In this document: positions 7,357 to 16,390 of the stretch, piece after piece
How the letters are laid out: each line of letters opens with the position of its first letter
How positions within the stretch are numbered: the stretch's first letter is position 1
From: an uncultured Eubacteriales bacterium
GTDB lineage: Bacteria > Bacillota > Clostridia > Oscillospirales > Oscillospiraceae
Length of the DNA stretch: 21,293 nucleotides
Assembly (NCBI GenBank): GCA_900548615.1
Contig: URKW01000025.1
Coordinates: 1 to 21,293, forward strand
Direction of reading: 5' to 3'
The notes under the pieces: generated by a model
What the model was told of the DNA's origin: nothing
What the model saw: the letters and a program-made list of their open reading frames with translations, nothing else
Databases searched by the model: none
Program-made: the position numbers and the translations under genes

Positions 7357-8320
7357 CGAAACTCCTCTGCTGCAAACCATCGGACTGCAAAAGTACTTTA
7401 AGGTGCGCGGAAACTCCCTGCTCCACGCGGTGGACGGCATCGACCTGACGCTGTATTCCGGCCAGACGCTGGGCGTGGTGGGCGAATCCGGCTGCGGAAA
7501 GTCCACGCTGGGCCGCACGATCCTGAAGCTGATCGAGCCGACCGGCGGCCAGATCCTGTACAACGGCAAGGATATCACCAAGCTCAGCACTCGGAAAATG
7601 CACCCCTACCGCAAGGAAATGCAGATCATCTTCCAGGATCCCTATTCCAGCATCGACCCCAGAAAGTCTGTGATCGAGGTCATCGCGGAATATATGCTGA
7701 TCCACAAGGTCTATAAGACCCAAGCCGAGGCGTTCAACCGCGCGGCGGAGCTGATGGATCTGGTAGGTCTGGCCCGCCGCTACACCAACTCCTATCCCCA
7801 CGAGCTGGACGGCGGCCGCCGCCAGCGCATCGGCATCGCCCGTGCGCTGAGCCTGAACCCCAGGTTCATTGTGTGCGACGAGCCGGTGTCCGCTCTGGAC
7901 GTATCCATCCAGGCGCAGATTCTGAACCTGCTGATGGATCTTCAGGACGAGCTGGATCTGGCCTACATGTTCGTGACCCACGACCTGTCGGTGGTCAAGC
8001 ACATCTCCGACAGCATCATGGTCATGTATCTGGGCCGCTGCGTTGAGTTGGCACCCTCGGACGAGCTGTTTGCCAATCCCTTGCATCCCTATACCAAGGC
8101 GCTGCTGGCGGCGATCCCGGAGCCCGATTTGGAGCGCAGCCGCAGCAAAAAGCTGGAGGTCATCCGCGGTGAGGTCAGCAGTCCCATCGATCCCAAGCCC
8201 AGCTGCCGCTTTGCCGCCCGCTGCGAATACTGCAAAAGCTGCTGTACCGAAAGCAATCCAGAGTTTGTGGAGGTCTCTCCCGGACACTTTGTGTCCTGCT
8301 TTCTGGTCAATGACCGCTGA
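7340..8320 (+). CDS. dppF: Peptide ABC transporter ATP-binding protein, DppF type
   Basis: 326-residue second ATPase. Walker A GESGCGKST is at 48-56, Q-loop FQDPYSSIDPRKSV at 98-111, Walker B FIVCDEP at 176-182 and the switch region VTHDLSVVKHI follows. The ABC signature reads LDGGR (156-160) within HELDGGRRQRIGIARAL, instead of the usual LSGGQ. The C-terminal domain has a cysteine cluster (CRFAARCEYCKSCC) as in its DppD partner. I chose ATG 7340, preceded by GAGAGGAGGA (7321-7330); an in-frame upstream ATG at 7307 would overlap dppD further and has a poorer ribosome site. Confidence 0.92.
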   Translation: MEHRTNETPLLQTIGLQKYFKVRGNSLLHAVDGIDLTLYSGQTLGVVGESGCGKSTLGRTILKLIEPTGGQILYNGKDITKLSTRKMHPYRKEMQIIFQDPYSSIDPRKSVIEVIAEYMLIHKVYKTQAEAFNRAAELMDLVGLARRYTNSYPHELDGGRRQRIGIARALSLNPRFIVCDEPVSALDVSIQAQILNLLMDLQDELDLAYMFVTHDLSVVKHISDSIMVMYLGRCVELAPSDELFANPLHPYTKALLAAIPEPDLERSRSKKLEVIRGEVSSPIDPKPSCRFAARCEYCKSCCTESNPEFVEVSPGHFVSCFLVNDR

Positions 8321-8362
8321 TGTACCGTGTCAGGCGGCAGAACCGAAACAGGGAGAAGTCCT

Positions 8363-9802
8363 ATGTATTTGACAGAGAATTTTGAACCGAGGCGCGTTCT
8401 TGAGCGCTTCGAGGATATCTGCGCCATCCCCCACGGCAGCGGCCACGAGCAGGCGCTGGGCGACTGGGTCATGGCGCTGGCGGAAAAACGGGGGCACGAG
8501 GCCATCCGCGACGCCGCCGGAAACATTCTGGTTCGCGTTGCCGCCTCCCCCGGCTGCGAGGCCGCACCGCCCATTCTGCTGCAGGGTCATCTGGACATGG
8601 TGCTGGCGCAGGAGGAGGGGCTGGGACGCGACATGATCCGCGAGCCGGTTCATCTGGTGCTGGAGGACAGCATCCTGCGGGCTGACCGGACAACGCTGGG
8701 CGCGGACAACGCCGTGGGTCTGTGCCACATGCTGGCCTTGATGGACGCCGACGACCTGCGGCATCCGCCCATGGAGCTGCTTTTCACCGTCTGCGAGGAG
8801 GAGGGACTTCAGGGCATACAAGCCTTTGATCTATCCCAGCTTCGCGCCCGGCGGATGATCAACATGGACATGGGGGATCCCGACTGCATGGTGATCGGCA
8901 GCGCCGGAAGCGCCAAGCTGACGGTGAGCCGTCCGTGCCGTCACGCCTCCTGCCATGACGCAGGTCTGGAAATCTCCATCTCCGGTCTGCGGGGCGGCCA
9001 CAGCGGCCTTCTGGCAGGAAAGAACCACATCAGCGCACTGCATCTTGCGGGCCGTGTTCTGGGAAAGCTGTGCGACGCGCAGCCTGTGCGGCTGATCCAG
9101 CTGGAGAGCGACGGCGGCAGCGGCATTCCCCGCAGCGCCCTGCTGCGAGTGGCCGTGCCGGACAAGGACGCCGCCATGACGCTGCTGCGGAACATGGCGC
9201 AAAGCCTTACGGACGAACTGCGGGAGGAACCCGGCTTTTCCATGTCCGCCGCGGAGACCGCCTGCGAGGCCGCAGCCTCCGCCGGGGACACCCGCGCTCT
9301 GGCTGATTTTCTTGTGCTGGTGCCCTATGACGTTACCATCCGCAGCACCCTGAATCCCGAGTGGGTGTTGTCCTCCGCGCTGCTGATGGCCGCCCGCTAT
9401 GAGACGGGACGCTTCTCCGGACTGCTGTCCATTCGCGCCAACCGGGACGAGTACTTTGAAGGCACGATGCTGCGCATCAGTACCCTGTGCCGCATGACCG
9501 GCGTCACCGCCGCCATGCAGGGCAAATGGATCCCCGCATGGCCGGAAAGTACCGACACGCCGCTGCAAACCGCCTGCCGGGATACCTTCCATGCGCTGTT
9601 CCACCGCGAAATGCAGCAGGAGGTAGAGCACGGTACGGTAGAGGTCAGCGTGATCGCCAAGGCGATCCCCGACATGGATATCGTGGGCTTTGCTCCCAAG
9701 TCAAGAGGCGCCCACACACCGCAGGAGCACCTGTATCTGGACACAATGGAACCCTTCTGGAAACATCTTACCGCGCTGCTGGCAAGCCTGTGCGAAGGAT
9801 AA
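8363..9802 (+). CDS. pepD: Aminoacyl-histidine dipeptidase (PepD, peptidase family M20)
   Basis: 479-residue cytosolic zinc dipeptidase that cleaves Xaa-His and other unblocked dipeptides, including carnosine in some members. All expected metal and catalytic positions of the family are visible: H76 and D78 in QGHLDMV, D115 in TLGADNAVG, the acidic run EEE at 145-147, D169 in NMDMGD, and H451 in RGAHTPQEH. The lid/dimerisation domain motif LRGGHSG and the IPRSA segment typical of PepD are present. ATG 8363 follows GGGAGAAG. It lies 42 bases after dppF and 30 bases before the dehydrogenase gene with no terminator, so it belongs to the transporter operon: peptides enter and are split here. Exact peptide preference is not readable. 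Confidence 0.92.
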   Translation: MYLTENFEPRRVLERFEDICAIPHGSGHEQALGDWVMALAEKRGHEAIRDAAGNILVRVAASPGCEAAPPILLQGHLDMVLAQEEGLGRDMIREPVHLVLEDSILRADRTTLGADNAVGLCHMLALMDADDLRHPPMELLFTVCEEEGLQGIQAFDLSQLRARRMINMDMGDPDCMVIGSAGSAKLTVSRPCRHASCHDAGLEISISGLRGGHSGLLAGKNHISALHLAGRVLGKLCDAQPVRLIQLESDGGSGIPRSALLRVAVPDKDAAMTLLRNMAQSLTDELREEPGFSMSAAETACEAAASAGDTRALADFLVLVPYDVTIRSTLNPEWVLSSALLMAARYETGRFSGLLSIRANRDEYFEGTMLRISTLCRMTGVTAAMQGKWIPAWPESTDTPLQTACRDTFHALFHREMQQEVEHGTVEVSVIAKAIPDMDIVGFAPKSRGAHTPQEHLYLDTMEPFWKHLTALLASLCEG

Positions 9803-9832
9803 AGCTATATTTGTTTAAAGAGGTATGAAACT

Positions 9833-10948
9833 ATGATTATTGGTGTATTAAAAGAGATCAAGCCCAATGAGTACCGTGTTGCCGCCGTTCCCGCAACGGT
9901 AACTGAGATCGTGCGCCACGGCCATACCGTTTACGTAGAGTCCGGTGCCGGACTGGGCAGCGGCTATTCTGACAGCGATTATCAGGCGGCAGGCGCCATC
10001 ATCGCGGACACCGACACCGTCTGGGAGAATGCCGATCTGTTCTACAAGGTCAAGGAGCTGTTCCCCCAGGAGTTCAAGTGGATGAACAAGGATAAGATCC
10101 TGTTCACCTACATCCACTCCAACGCCCACCCCGCCGAGACCGACTGCCTGCTGGACAGCCATGTTTCCGCCGTGGCCTACGAGGACGTTCCCGACAAAAA
10201 CGGCCACTTCCCCCTGCTGCGCCCCATGAGTGAGCTGGCCGGTAAGGGAGGTTTTCTGGCGGCGCTGCACTATATGCAGTCCGTGAACGGCGGCCCCGGC
10301 AAGCTGCTGGCCAATGTAGCCGGTGTGGAGTGCCCCGTCATCACCTGTCTGGGCTGCGGCAATATCGGCGTAGGCGTGGCCGAGCTGGCCTGCGGCTTCG
10401 GCAACGAAGTACGGATCCTTGACGTGAACATGGACGTGATGCTGGAAGCTAAGAAGCATCTGCCCGATGTGAGCTTCATGATCTCCAACCGGGCCAATCT
10501 AGAAAAGTGCCTGCGGGAGTCCGATGTGATCGTCAATGGTATCCAGTGGGCAAAGGACCGGAAGGATCACATCATCTACCGCGAGGATCTGAAGCTGATG
10601 AAGAAGGGCGCCATGATCGTGGACGTGGCCTGTGACGACGAGGGCGCTGTGGAGACCTGCCGCAGCACCACCCATGACGATCCCGTGTACAAGGAGGAGG
10701 GCATCCTCCACTATTGCGTGGATAATATTCCCTCCGCTTTCGCCCAGACCGCCTCCATCACACTGGCCAACGCCACCTGCCCCATGCTGCTGCAGATCGC
10801 CGACAAGGGCTTCAAGAAGGCCATTGAGGAGAATCCCTATCTCCGCGCCGGTATGACCTGCTATGACGGCAAGCTGACGCTGAAGGAAACCGCCCTGAAG
10901 CAGAATCGTCCCTGGACAGACGCGGAAGATCTAATCAAGGTCTGGTAA
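9833..10948 (+). CDS. Alanine dehydrogenase-like NAD-dependent amino acid dehydrogenase (AlaDh/PNT family)
   Basis: 371-residue cytosolic enzyme aligning end to end with L-alanine dehydrogenase (alanine + NAD + water to pyruvate + ammonia + NADH). Matching positions: R15 (NEYRVA), K74 (YKVKE), H95 (FTYIH), S133 (PMSELAG), Rossmann GCGNIG at 174-179 with acidic D197 favouring NAD, D268 (VDVACD) and N298 (VDNIP). The differences sit at the active site: where alanine dehydrogenases usually have a NMPxxVPxTST-like stretch this protein has DNIPSAFAQTAS (297-308), losing the second proline and the basic/Thr pattern, and the first strand reads CLGCG rather than the usual GAG. A related substrate is therefore possible. 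It ends the peptide operon, followed by a hairpin, so it would process a released amino acid. Confidence 0.75.
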   Translation: MIIGVLKEIKPNEYRVAAVPATVTEIVRHGHTVYVESGAGLGSGYSDSDYQAAGAIIADTDTVWENADLFYKVKELFPQEFKWMNKDKILFTYIHSNAHPAETDCLLDSHVSAVAYEDVPDKNGHFPLLRPMSELAGKGGFLAALHYMQSVNGGPGKLLANVAGVECPVITCLGCGNIGVGVAELACGFGNEVRILDVNMDVMLEAKKHLPDVSFMISNRANLEKCLRESDVIVNGIQWAKDRKDHIIYREDLKLMKKGAMIVDVACDDEGAVETCRSTTHDDPVYKEEGILHYCVDNIPSAFAQTASITLANATCPMLLQIADKGFKKAIEENPYLRAGMTCYDGKLTLKETALKQNRPWTDAEDLIKVW

Positions 10949-10975
10949 TATACAGTACTGTGCCCAGCACCGTGG

Positions 10976-11017
10976 AAATATCCTCCGGCTGTCCCGGAGG
11001 ATATTTCTCGATTTTTA
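10976..11017 (+). terminator. Terminator of the peptide operon
   Basis: A perfect 13-bp stem (10976-10988 with 10994-11006) and a five-base loop lie 28 bases after the dehydrogenase stop. The stem ends in TATTT and a T5 run follows at 11012-11016 after CTCGA, so the T tract is split. The symmetrical A-rich 5' arm could also work in reverse, but no minus-strand gene ends here. Confidence 0.75.
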
Positions 11018-11054
11018 TCTCTGCTCTCTGTAGGGGTAGAAAGGACGTCTGAAT

Positions 11055-12011
11055 ATGAACACAACAAGCAGAAAAGGGTCGATGACGCTGGCGCTTTGCT
11101 GCGGCGTCACCGGCAACGTCATCTGGGGAGCCAGCTATCTCTTTACGCGGATCGCGCAGCAGGAGGCGCCGCCTATGGTGCAGATGTCCCTGCGGTTTCT
11201 GCTGGCGTTTCTGCTGCTGAACCTCATGATGCTTTTCGGCTGGGAAAAGATTCGGCTGCGGGGGAAAAATCTGCGGCCGCTCATCGTGCTCTCCTGCGTG
11301 GAGCCCATCTACTTCTTCTTTGAGAGCTACGGCATCTACTATTCCAACAGCACCTTTGCCGGCGTTACGCTGGCCATCGTCCCCGTCATCGCCATCGGCA
11401 TGGGTGTACTGATCCTGAAGGAATACCCCACGCGGAAGCAATTTCTTCTCTGCTTTGTCCCCATCGCGGGTGTGATCCTTGTGACCATTGCCGGCTCCGG
11501 ATTGGGCGCGGTGCAGCCCATCGGCGTGGTGCTGGTCTTTGGTGCCTGTCTGTTTGCCGCCTTTTACCGGGTGTATAACAAGGATTCCTCGGCGGAATTT
11601 ACCGCCTTCGAGCGCTCCTATTTCGTGATCGGCATGTGTATGCTGGTATTCACCGTTGCGGCGCTCTGCATGGAGCGCGGCGATCTGACACCCTTTGCGG
11701 CGGCGCTCCACAGTAAACGGTTTGTGCTGTCCACACTGGTGCTGAGCGTATTCTGCTCCGTCGCCGCCAATATTCTTGTGAACTACAGCGCCTCTATTCT
11801 TCCTATGGCCATTTTCTCCAATCTGGGAAGTCTCATCACCGTCTGCGCCATGTTTCTGGGCATCATCTTTCTGGATGAACCGACAAACGCCATGAGTCTT
11901 GTTGGCTCCGCCATGGTGCTGGTGGGCCTGTTCCTCATTGCCCGTGTCAGCGGAGAAAACTCCCGGAAGCCGAAGAAGGAACCCCCGCAGAGGCCCGACG
12001 GTCAATCATGA
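11055..12011 (+). CDS. EamA/DMT-superfamily transporter
   Basis: 318-residue inner-membrane protein with about ten hydrophobic helices in two EamA repeats. The first repeat opens with GNVIWGASYLFTRIA, the second near FGACLFAAFYRVYNK. A charged C-terminal tail (SGENSRKPKKEP) follows the last helix. Members of this family export amino acids, nucleosides or other small metabolites, or import sugars; nothing here fixes the substrate. ATG 11055 follows AGAAAGGACG. It is downstream of the peptide operon terminator and on the same strand, with a 106-base gap holding no convincing promoter that I can see. It could be read through from the operon and remove surplus amino acid, which is inference. Confidence 0.88.
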   Translation: MNTTSRKGSMTLALCCGVTGNVIWGASYLFTRIAQQEAPPMVQMSLRFLLAFLLLNLMMLFGWEKIRLRGKNLRPLIVLSCVEPIYFFFESYGIYYSNSTFAGVTLAIVPVIAIGMGVLILKEYPTRKQFLLCFVPIAGVILVTIAGSGLGAVQPIGVVLVFGACLFAAFYRVYNKDSSAEFTAFERSYFVIGMCMLVFTVAALCMERGDLTPFAAALHSKRFVLSTLVLSVFCSVAANILVNYSASILPMAIFSNLGSLITVCAMFLGIIFLDEPTNAMSLVGSAMVLVGLFLIARVSGENSRKPKKEPPQRPDGQS

Positions 12012-12032
12012 AATCACATTAAAACGCAGCAA

Positions 12033-12062
12033 GCCCACCCCATCAAGGGGTGGGCATATTTT
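12033..12062. terminator. Bidirectional terminator between transporter and fumC
   Basis: A 9-bp stem (12033-12041 with 12047-12055) and loop ATCAA lie between two convergent genes. ATATTTT follows on the plus strand. On the minus strand the stem is followed by a looser T-rich stretch ending in TTTT. It serves the transporter gene and probably fumC too. Confidence 0.8.
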
Positions 12063-12069
12063 CTTCGCC

Positions 12070-13440
<1,371 letters not shown>

Positions 13441-13458
13441 AGTCGTTTCCTATTTAAT

Positions 13459-14631
13459 TTAGATACGGGCCACGCCGTCTTTCCTCGCGGCCTCTGCGGC
13501 AGCGTGAGCCACCGCGTCCCGAAGACGGGGATCAAACGCCTTGGGAAGAATGTAATCGGCGGACAGCTCCTCGTCGCTGACGAGACCGGCAATGGCATAT
13601 GCGGAGGCGATCTTCATATTCTCGGTGATCTGGCTGGCCCGAACGTCCAGTGCGCCGCGGAAAATACCGGGGAAGCAGAGCACATTGTTGATCTGGTTGG
13701 GATAGTCGCTGCGGCCGGTGGACACCACCGCCGCACCAGCGGCCTTGGCCTCGTCGGGGAAGACCTCCGGCGTGGGATTGGCGCAGGCGAAGATGATGGG
13801 ATCCTTGGCCATGGTGCGGATCATGTCCGCTGTCAGCACCCCCGGTGCCGAGACGCCGATAAACACGTCGGCGCCCTTGATGACCTCAGCCAGCGTACCG
13901 GACTGCTTTTCGCGGTTCGTCACGGCGGCGATAGCCTGCTTGGCGGGGTTCAGCCCCTCGCGTCCCTCGTAGATGGCGCCGGAGCGGTCGGTCATGATGA
14001 CGTTTTTCAGACCCATGCTCAGCATCAGCTTGATGATAGCCGTTCCTGCCGCACCCGCACCGCTGGTGACGATCTTCACGTCCTCCAGCCTTTTGCCCAC
14101 CACCTTGAGAGCGTTGATAAGGCCCGCCAGCGTGATCACGGCAGTGCCGTGCTGGTCGTCATGGAATACGGGGATATCGCACGCGGCCTTGAGCCGTTCC
14201 TCGATCTCGAAGCAGCGGGGCGCGGAAATGTCCTCCAGATTGATGCCGCCGAAGCTGCCGGCCAGCAGGGAAACCGTCTTTACAATGTCATCCACGTTTT
14301 TGCTGCGGATGCACAGCGGGATGGCGTCCACGCCGCCGAACTCCTTAAAGAGCACACATTTGCCCTCCATCACAGGCATACCGGCTTCGGGACCGATATC
14401 GCCCAGTCCCAGCACGGCGGTGCCGTCCGTGACCACCGCCACCGTGTTCCAGCGGCGGGTGAGCTCATAGCTTTTGCGGATATCCTTCTGGATCTCCAAA
14501 CAGGGCTGCGCGACGCCCGGCGTATATGCGAGGGACAAGGCCTCTTTGCTGTCCACCTTTGCGCGGGAAACGATCTCGATCTTGCCGCGCAGCTGCTCAT
14601 GCAGCTTCAGCGATTCTGTTGCATAATCCAT
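13459..14631 (-). CDS. Malic enzyme, short bacterial form (malate to pyruvate + CO2)
   Basis: 390-residue cytosolic decarboxylating malate dehydrogenase of the short bacterial type, without the phosphotransacetylase-like tail found in MaeB. Y36 in LAYTPGVA and K91 in MEGKCVLFKEFGG fit the catalytic pair. Metal-binding acids are E133/D134 (NLEDISAPRC) and D158/D159 (FHDDQHGTA). The Rossmann fingerprint GAGAAG is at 191-196, with D215 (TDRSG) at the end of strand two, favouring NAD over NADP. NPTPEV and the ALDVRASQI block are present. GAAAGGGCGAG precedes the ATG. It is first in an operon with fumC. Direction in the cell could be either malate oxidation or pyruvate carboxylation. Confidence 0.92.
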   Translation of the reverse strand: MDYATESLKLHEQLRGKIEIVSRAKVDSKEALSLAYTPGVAQPCLEIQKDIRKSYELTRRWNTVAVVTDGTAVLGLGDIGPEAGMPVMEGKCVLFKEFGGVDAIPLCIRSKNVDDIVKTVSLLAGSFGGINLEDISAPRCFEIEERLKAACDIPVFHDDQHGTAVITLAGLINALKVVGKRLEDVKIVTSGAGAAGTAIIKLMLSMGLKNVIMTDRSGAIYEGREGLNPAKQAIAAVTNREKQSGTLAEVIKGADVFIGVSAPGVLTADMIRTMAKDPIIFACANPTPEVFPDEAKAAGAAVVSTGRSDYPNQINNVLCFPGIFRGALDVRASQITENMKIASAYAIAGLVSDEELSADYILPKAFDPRLRDAVAHAAAEAARKDGVARI

Positions 14632-14665
14632 GTGTCTCGCCCTTTCGTCTTGTACTTTAACCTAC

Positions 14666-14694
14666 AAGATAAAGCCAACGGGTGTATTTGTCAA
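14666..14694 (-). promoter_or_regulatory. Promoter of the malic enzyme-fumC operon
   Basis: Minus strand TTGACA (14689-14694), 17-base spacer, TATCTT (14666-14671). This is a strong match, with about 35 bases between the -10 box and the start codon. Confidence 0.82.
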
Positions 14695-14697
14695 ATC

Positions 14698-14936
14698 TTT
14701 TTTCTCCGGCCAAAGGGAAAAGCTTTCACGGCCACAAAGCGGAACACCGACCGCAAATTTTCCAAGATTGCAAGAAAAGATTCCGTATCGCTGAACGCAC
14801 AGGATTGACGGAGAAACCAGATTCCATTACACTATATATTAGTATAGTTCCGGCTATTGGCAAAAGCGTACCGACGCTTTTCCTTTTCCGCCGCGTTATT
14901 CTACTATAAATATAACGTAATCGAGGAGGACTGACC
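14698..14936. other. Divergent intergenic region with inverted repeats
   Basis: Between malic enzyme and the phosphoesterase. It holds ACTATA-TATTAG-TATAGT (14831-14848), an 8-bp hairpin AAAAGCGT-ACCG-ACGCTTTT followed by CCTTTT (14862-14887), and TTCCGTATCGCTGAA (14781-14795), which resembles an imperfect IclR-type palindrome. For the plus-strand gene I see only a weak -10 candidate TATAAA (14905-14910) without a good -35. No gene is evident. Confidence 0.4.
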
Positions 14937-15563
14937 GTGATTTTTTATACCGCCGATCTTCACTTTCTCTATGAGCCGCTGCTGTCCTCCCGGCCCTTTG
15001 CCACAGTGGAGGAGATGGACGAGACGCTGATCCGCAATTGGAACGAAACGGTATCGCTGGACGACACCGTGTATCTGGTGGGCGATATCGGGTATAACGA
15101 GGGGCAGGTTCCCTACCAACTGCTCTCCCGCCTGACGGGACACAAGCACCTGATCCGGGGCAACCACGACACCGGGTACGAGGACGCAGCCTCCCTCTAC
15201 CGCTATTTCGAGACCATCACCGACTTCAACGAGATCGACGACGGCGAGACCCATATTCTGCTGTGCCACTACCCCATCATTTACCGCAAGCGGGGCTATA
15301 TGATCCACGGCCACATTCATCAGAGCCGGGGACAGGAGTACCAGCTGCTGAAGGATCTGCCCCGTGTGCTGAACGCCGGGGTGGATATCAATTTCTACCG
15401 CCCCGTGACGCTGAAGGAGCTGATCGAAAACAACCGCGCCTTCTACAGCGGTGAGTGGGATGACCTGATCCCTCCGCCGCCCCGCACGCCCCGGGGCGAT
15501 AAGGGCTGGCTTCCGGCCACGCCGGACTTCCGCCCCATCCCGGAGCGGCCAAACGGCCAATGA
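14937..15563 (+). CDS. Calcineurin-like metallophosphoesterase
   Basis: 208-residue cytosolic phosphoesterase with a two-metal site. Ligands visible in order: D7 and H9 (TADLH), D50 (VGDIGY), N76-H77-D78 (RGNHD), H111 (CHYPI) and H126/H128 (HGHIH). This is the complete family set, so it should be active. The start is GTG at 14937, set by GAGGAGGA at 14923-14930; no upstream ATG is available. The tail after about residue 180 is proline- and arginine-rich and probably disordered. The natural substrate is unknown; relatives act on cyclic dinucleotides, nucleotides, phosphodiesters or phosphoproteins. It lies 14 bases before the iclR gene on the same strand, likely in one transcript. Confidence 0.88.
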   Translation: MIFYTADLHFLYEPLLSSRPFATVEEMDETLIRNWNETVSLDDTVYLVGDIGYNEGQVPYQLLSRLTGHKHLIRGNHDTGYEDAASLYRYFETITDFNEIDDGETHILLCHYPIIYRKRGYMIHGHIHQSRGQEYQLLKDLPRVLNAGVDINFYRPVTLKELIENNRAFYSGEWDDLIPPPPRTPRGDKGWLPATPDFRPIPERPNGQ

Positions 15564-15577
15564 AAGGAGCATGCCCC

Positions 15578-16390
15578 ATGGAGCAGGAAAAACGGGACAG
15601 CGTGAAATCGCTGGGCAAGGCGCTGCATCTGATCGACATTATCAATCAGGCCCGCACCCCCATGACCCTCATGAGCCTGAGTCAAGTCTCCGGCTTTCCC
15701 AAAAGCACCGTCTACGCGCTGCTGAGCACCCTGCGCAGCTACGACTGCATCCGGCAGGGCAGCGACGGCCGCTACTATCTGGGTACGCGGCTGTTTGAGT
15801 GGGGCTGCGGCGTGTCGGCGTCGTGGGAGCTGAACAACGTGGCCCGGCCCTATCTGGAAAAGCTGGCGGCCCACACCGACGCCACGGCGCTGCTGAGCCG
15901 TATCGAGGGAAACAGCGTGGTGGTCATCGACCAGTCCACCGCCATGTGCGGCGGCATCTACGTCACCACCGAGATCGGAACCCACCTGCCGCTGCACGCC
16001 ACCTCTCAGGGGAAGCTGCTGCTGGCGGCCATGTCGGACGCCTCGGCCAAAGCATTTCTCAGCGGCGCGGGGCAGCTGGAGTCCTTCACGCCCCACACCA
16101 TCGTGGAGCAGGAGAGCATCCTGCGGGAGCTGGGGCAAATTCGCGCCAACGGCTACGCCGCGGAAAACGGCGAATACAAGATCGGCCTGCGGTCGGTCTC
16201 CGCACCGGTTTACGACCGCTGCGGCGTCATGAGCTACGCGCTCAGCGTGGTGGGACTGTTCCGCAAGGTGCGCTCTCAGGAATTTGAGGAAGTGGTGGCC
16301 TGCGTCAGCGCCACGGCACGGCAGCTGTCGGAGGCCATCGGCTACCGTGGCTACCGCACGCCGCTGCCAGGAAAGGGACAGAAACAATGA
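15578..16390 (+). CDS. IclR-family transcriptional regulator
   Basis: 270-residue regulator. N-terminal winged helix-turn-helix at about 10-75 (KALHLIDII, then LSQVSGFPKSTVYALLSTL as the HTH, then DGRYYLG). The C-terminal effector domain shows the family blocks HATSQGKLLLAA, GYAAENGEYKIGLRSVSAPVYD and the closing SATARQLSEAIGYRGY. IclR proteins usually sense small organic acids or sugar-derived acids. The ATG at 15578 is 8 bases after AAAGGAG; the in-frame ATG at 15560 overlaps the previous stop and lacks a site, and the ATG at 15571 is out of frame. The stop overlaps the ATG of a 37-codon ORF (ATGA). A tandem palindrome of IclR type 120 bases downstream is a likely target (inference). Confidence 0.9.
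   Translation: MEQEKRDSVKSLGKALHLIDIINQARTPMTLMSLSQVSGFPKSTVYALLSTLRSYDCIRQGSDGRYYLGTRLFEWGCGVSASWELNNVARPYLEKLAAHTDATALLSRIEGNSVVVIDQSTAMCGGIYVTTEIGTHLPLHATSQGKLLLAAMSDASAKAFLSGAGQLESFTPHTIVEQESILRELGQIRANGYAAENGEYKIGLRSVSAPVYDRCGVMSYALSVVGLFRKVRSQEFEEVVACVSATARQLSEAIGYRGYRTPLPGKGQKQ

Noticed and set aside
4408..7590. A 1060-codon open frame on the minus strand across the permease and ATPase genes
   Set aside because: It is the antisense shadow of four well-supported genes, is rich in His/Gln/Arg low-information sequence, shows no domain, and has no ribosome site or promoter. Long antisense frames are expected in GC-rich coding DNA.
10952..10961. ACAGTACTGT, a perfect 10-base palindrome after the dehydrogenase stop
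   Set aside because: Isolated, not positioned on a recognisable promoter, and short enough to arise by chance.
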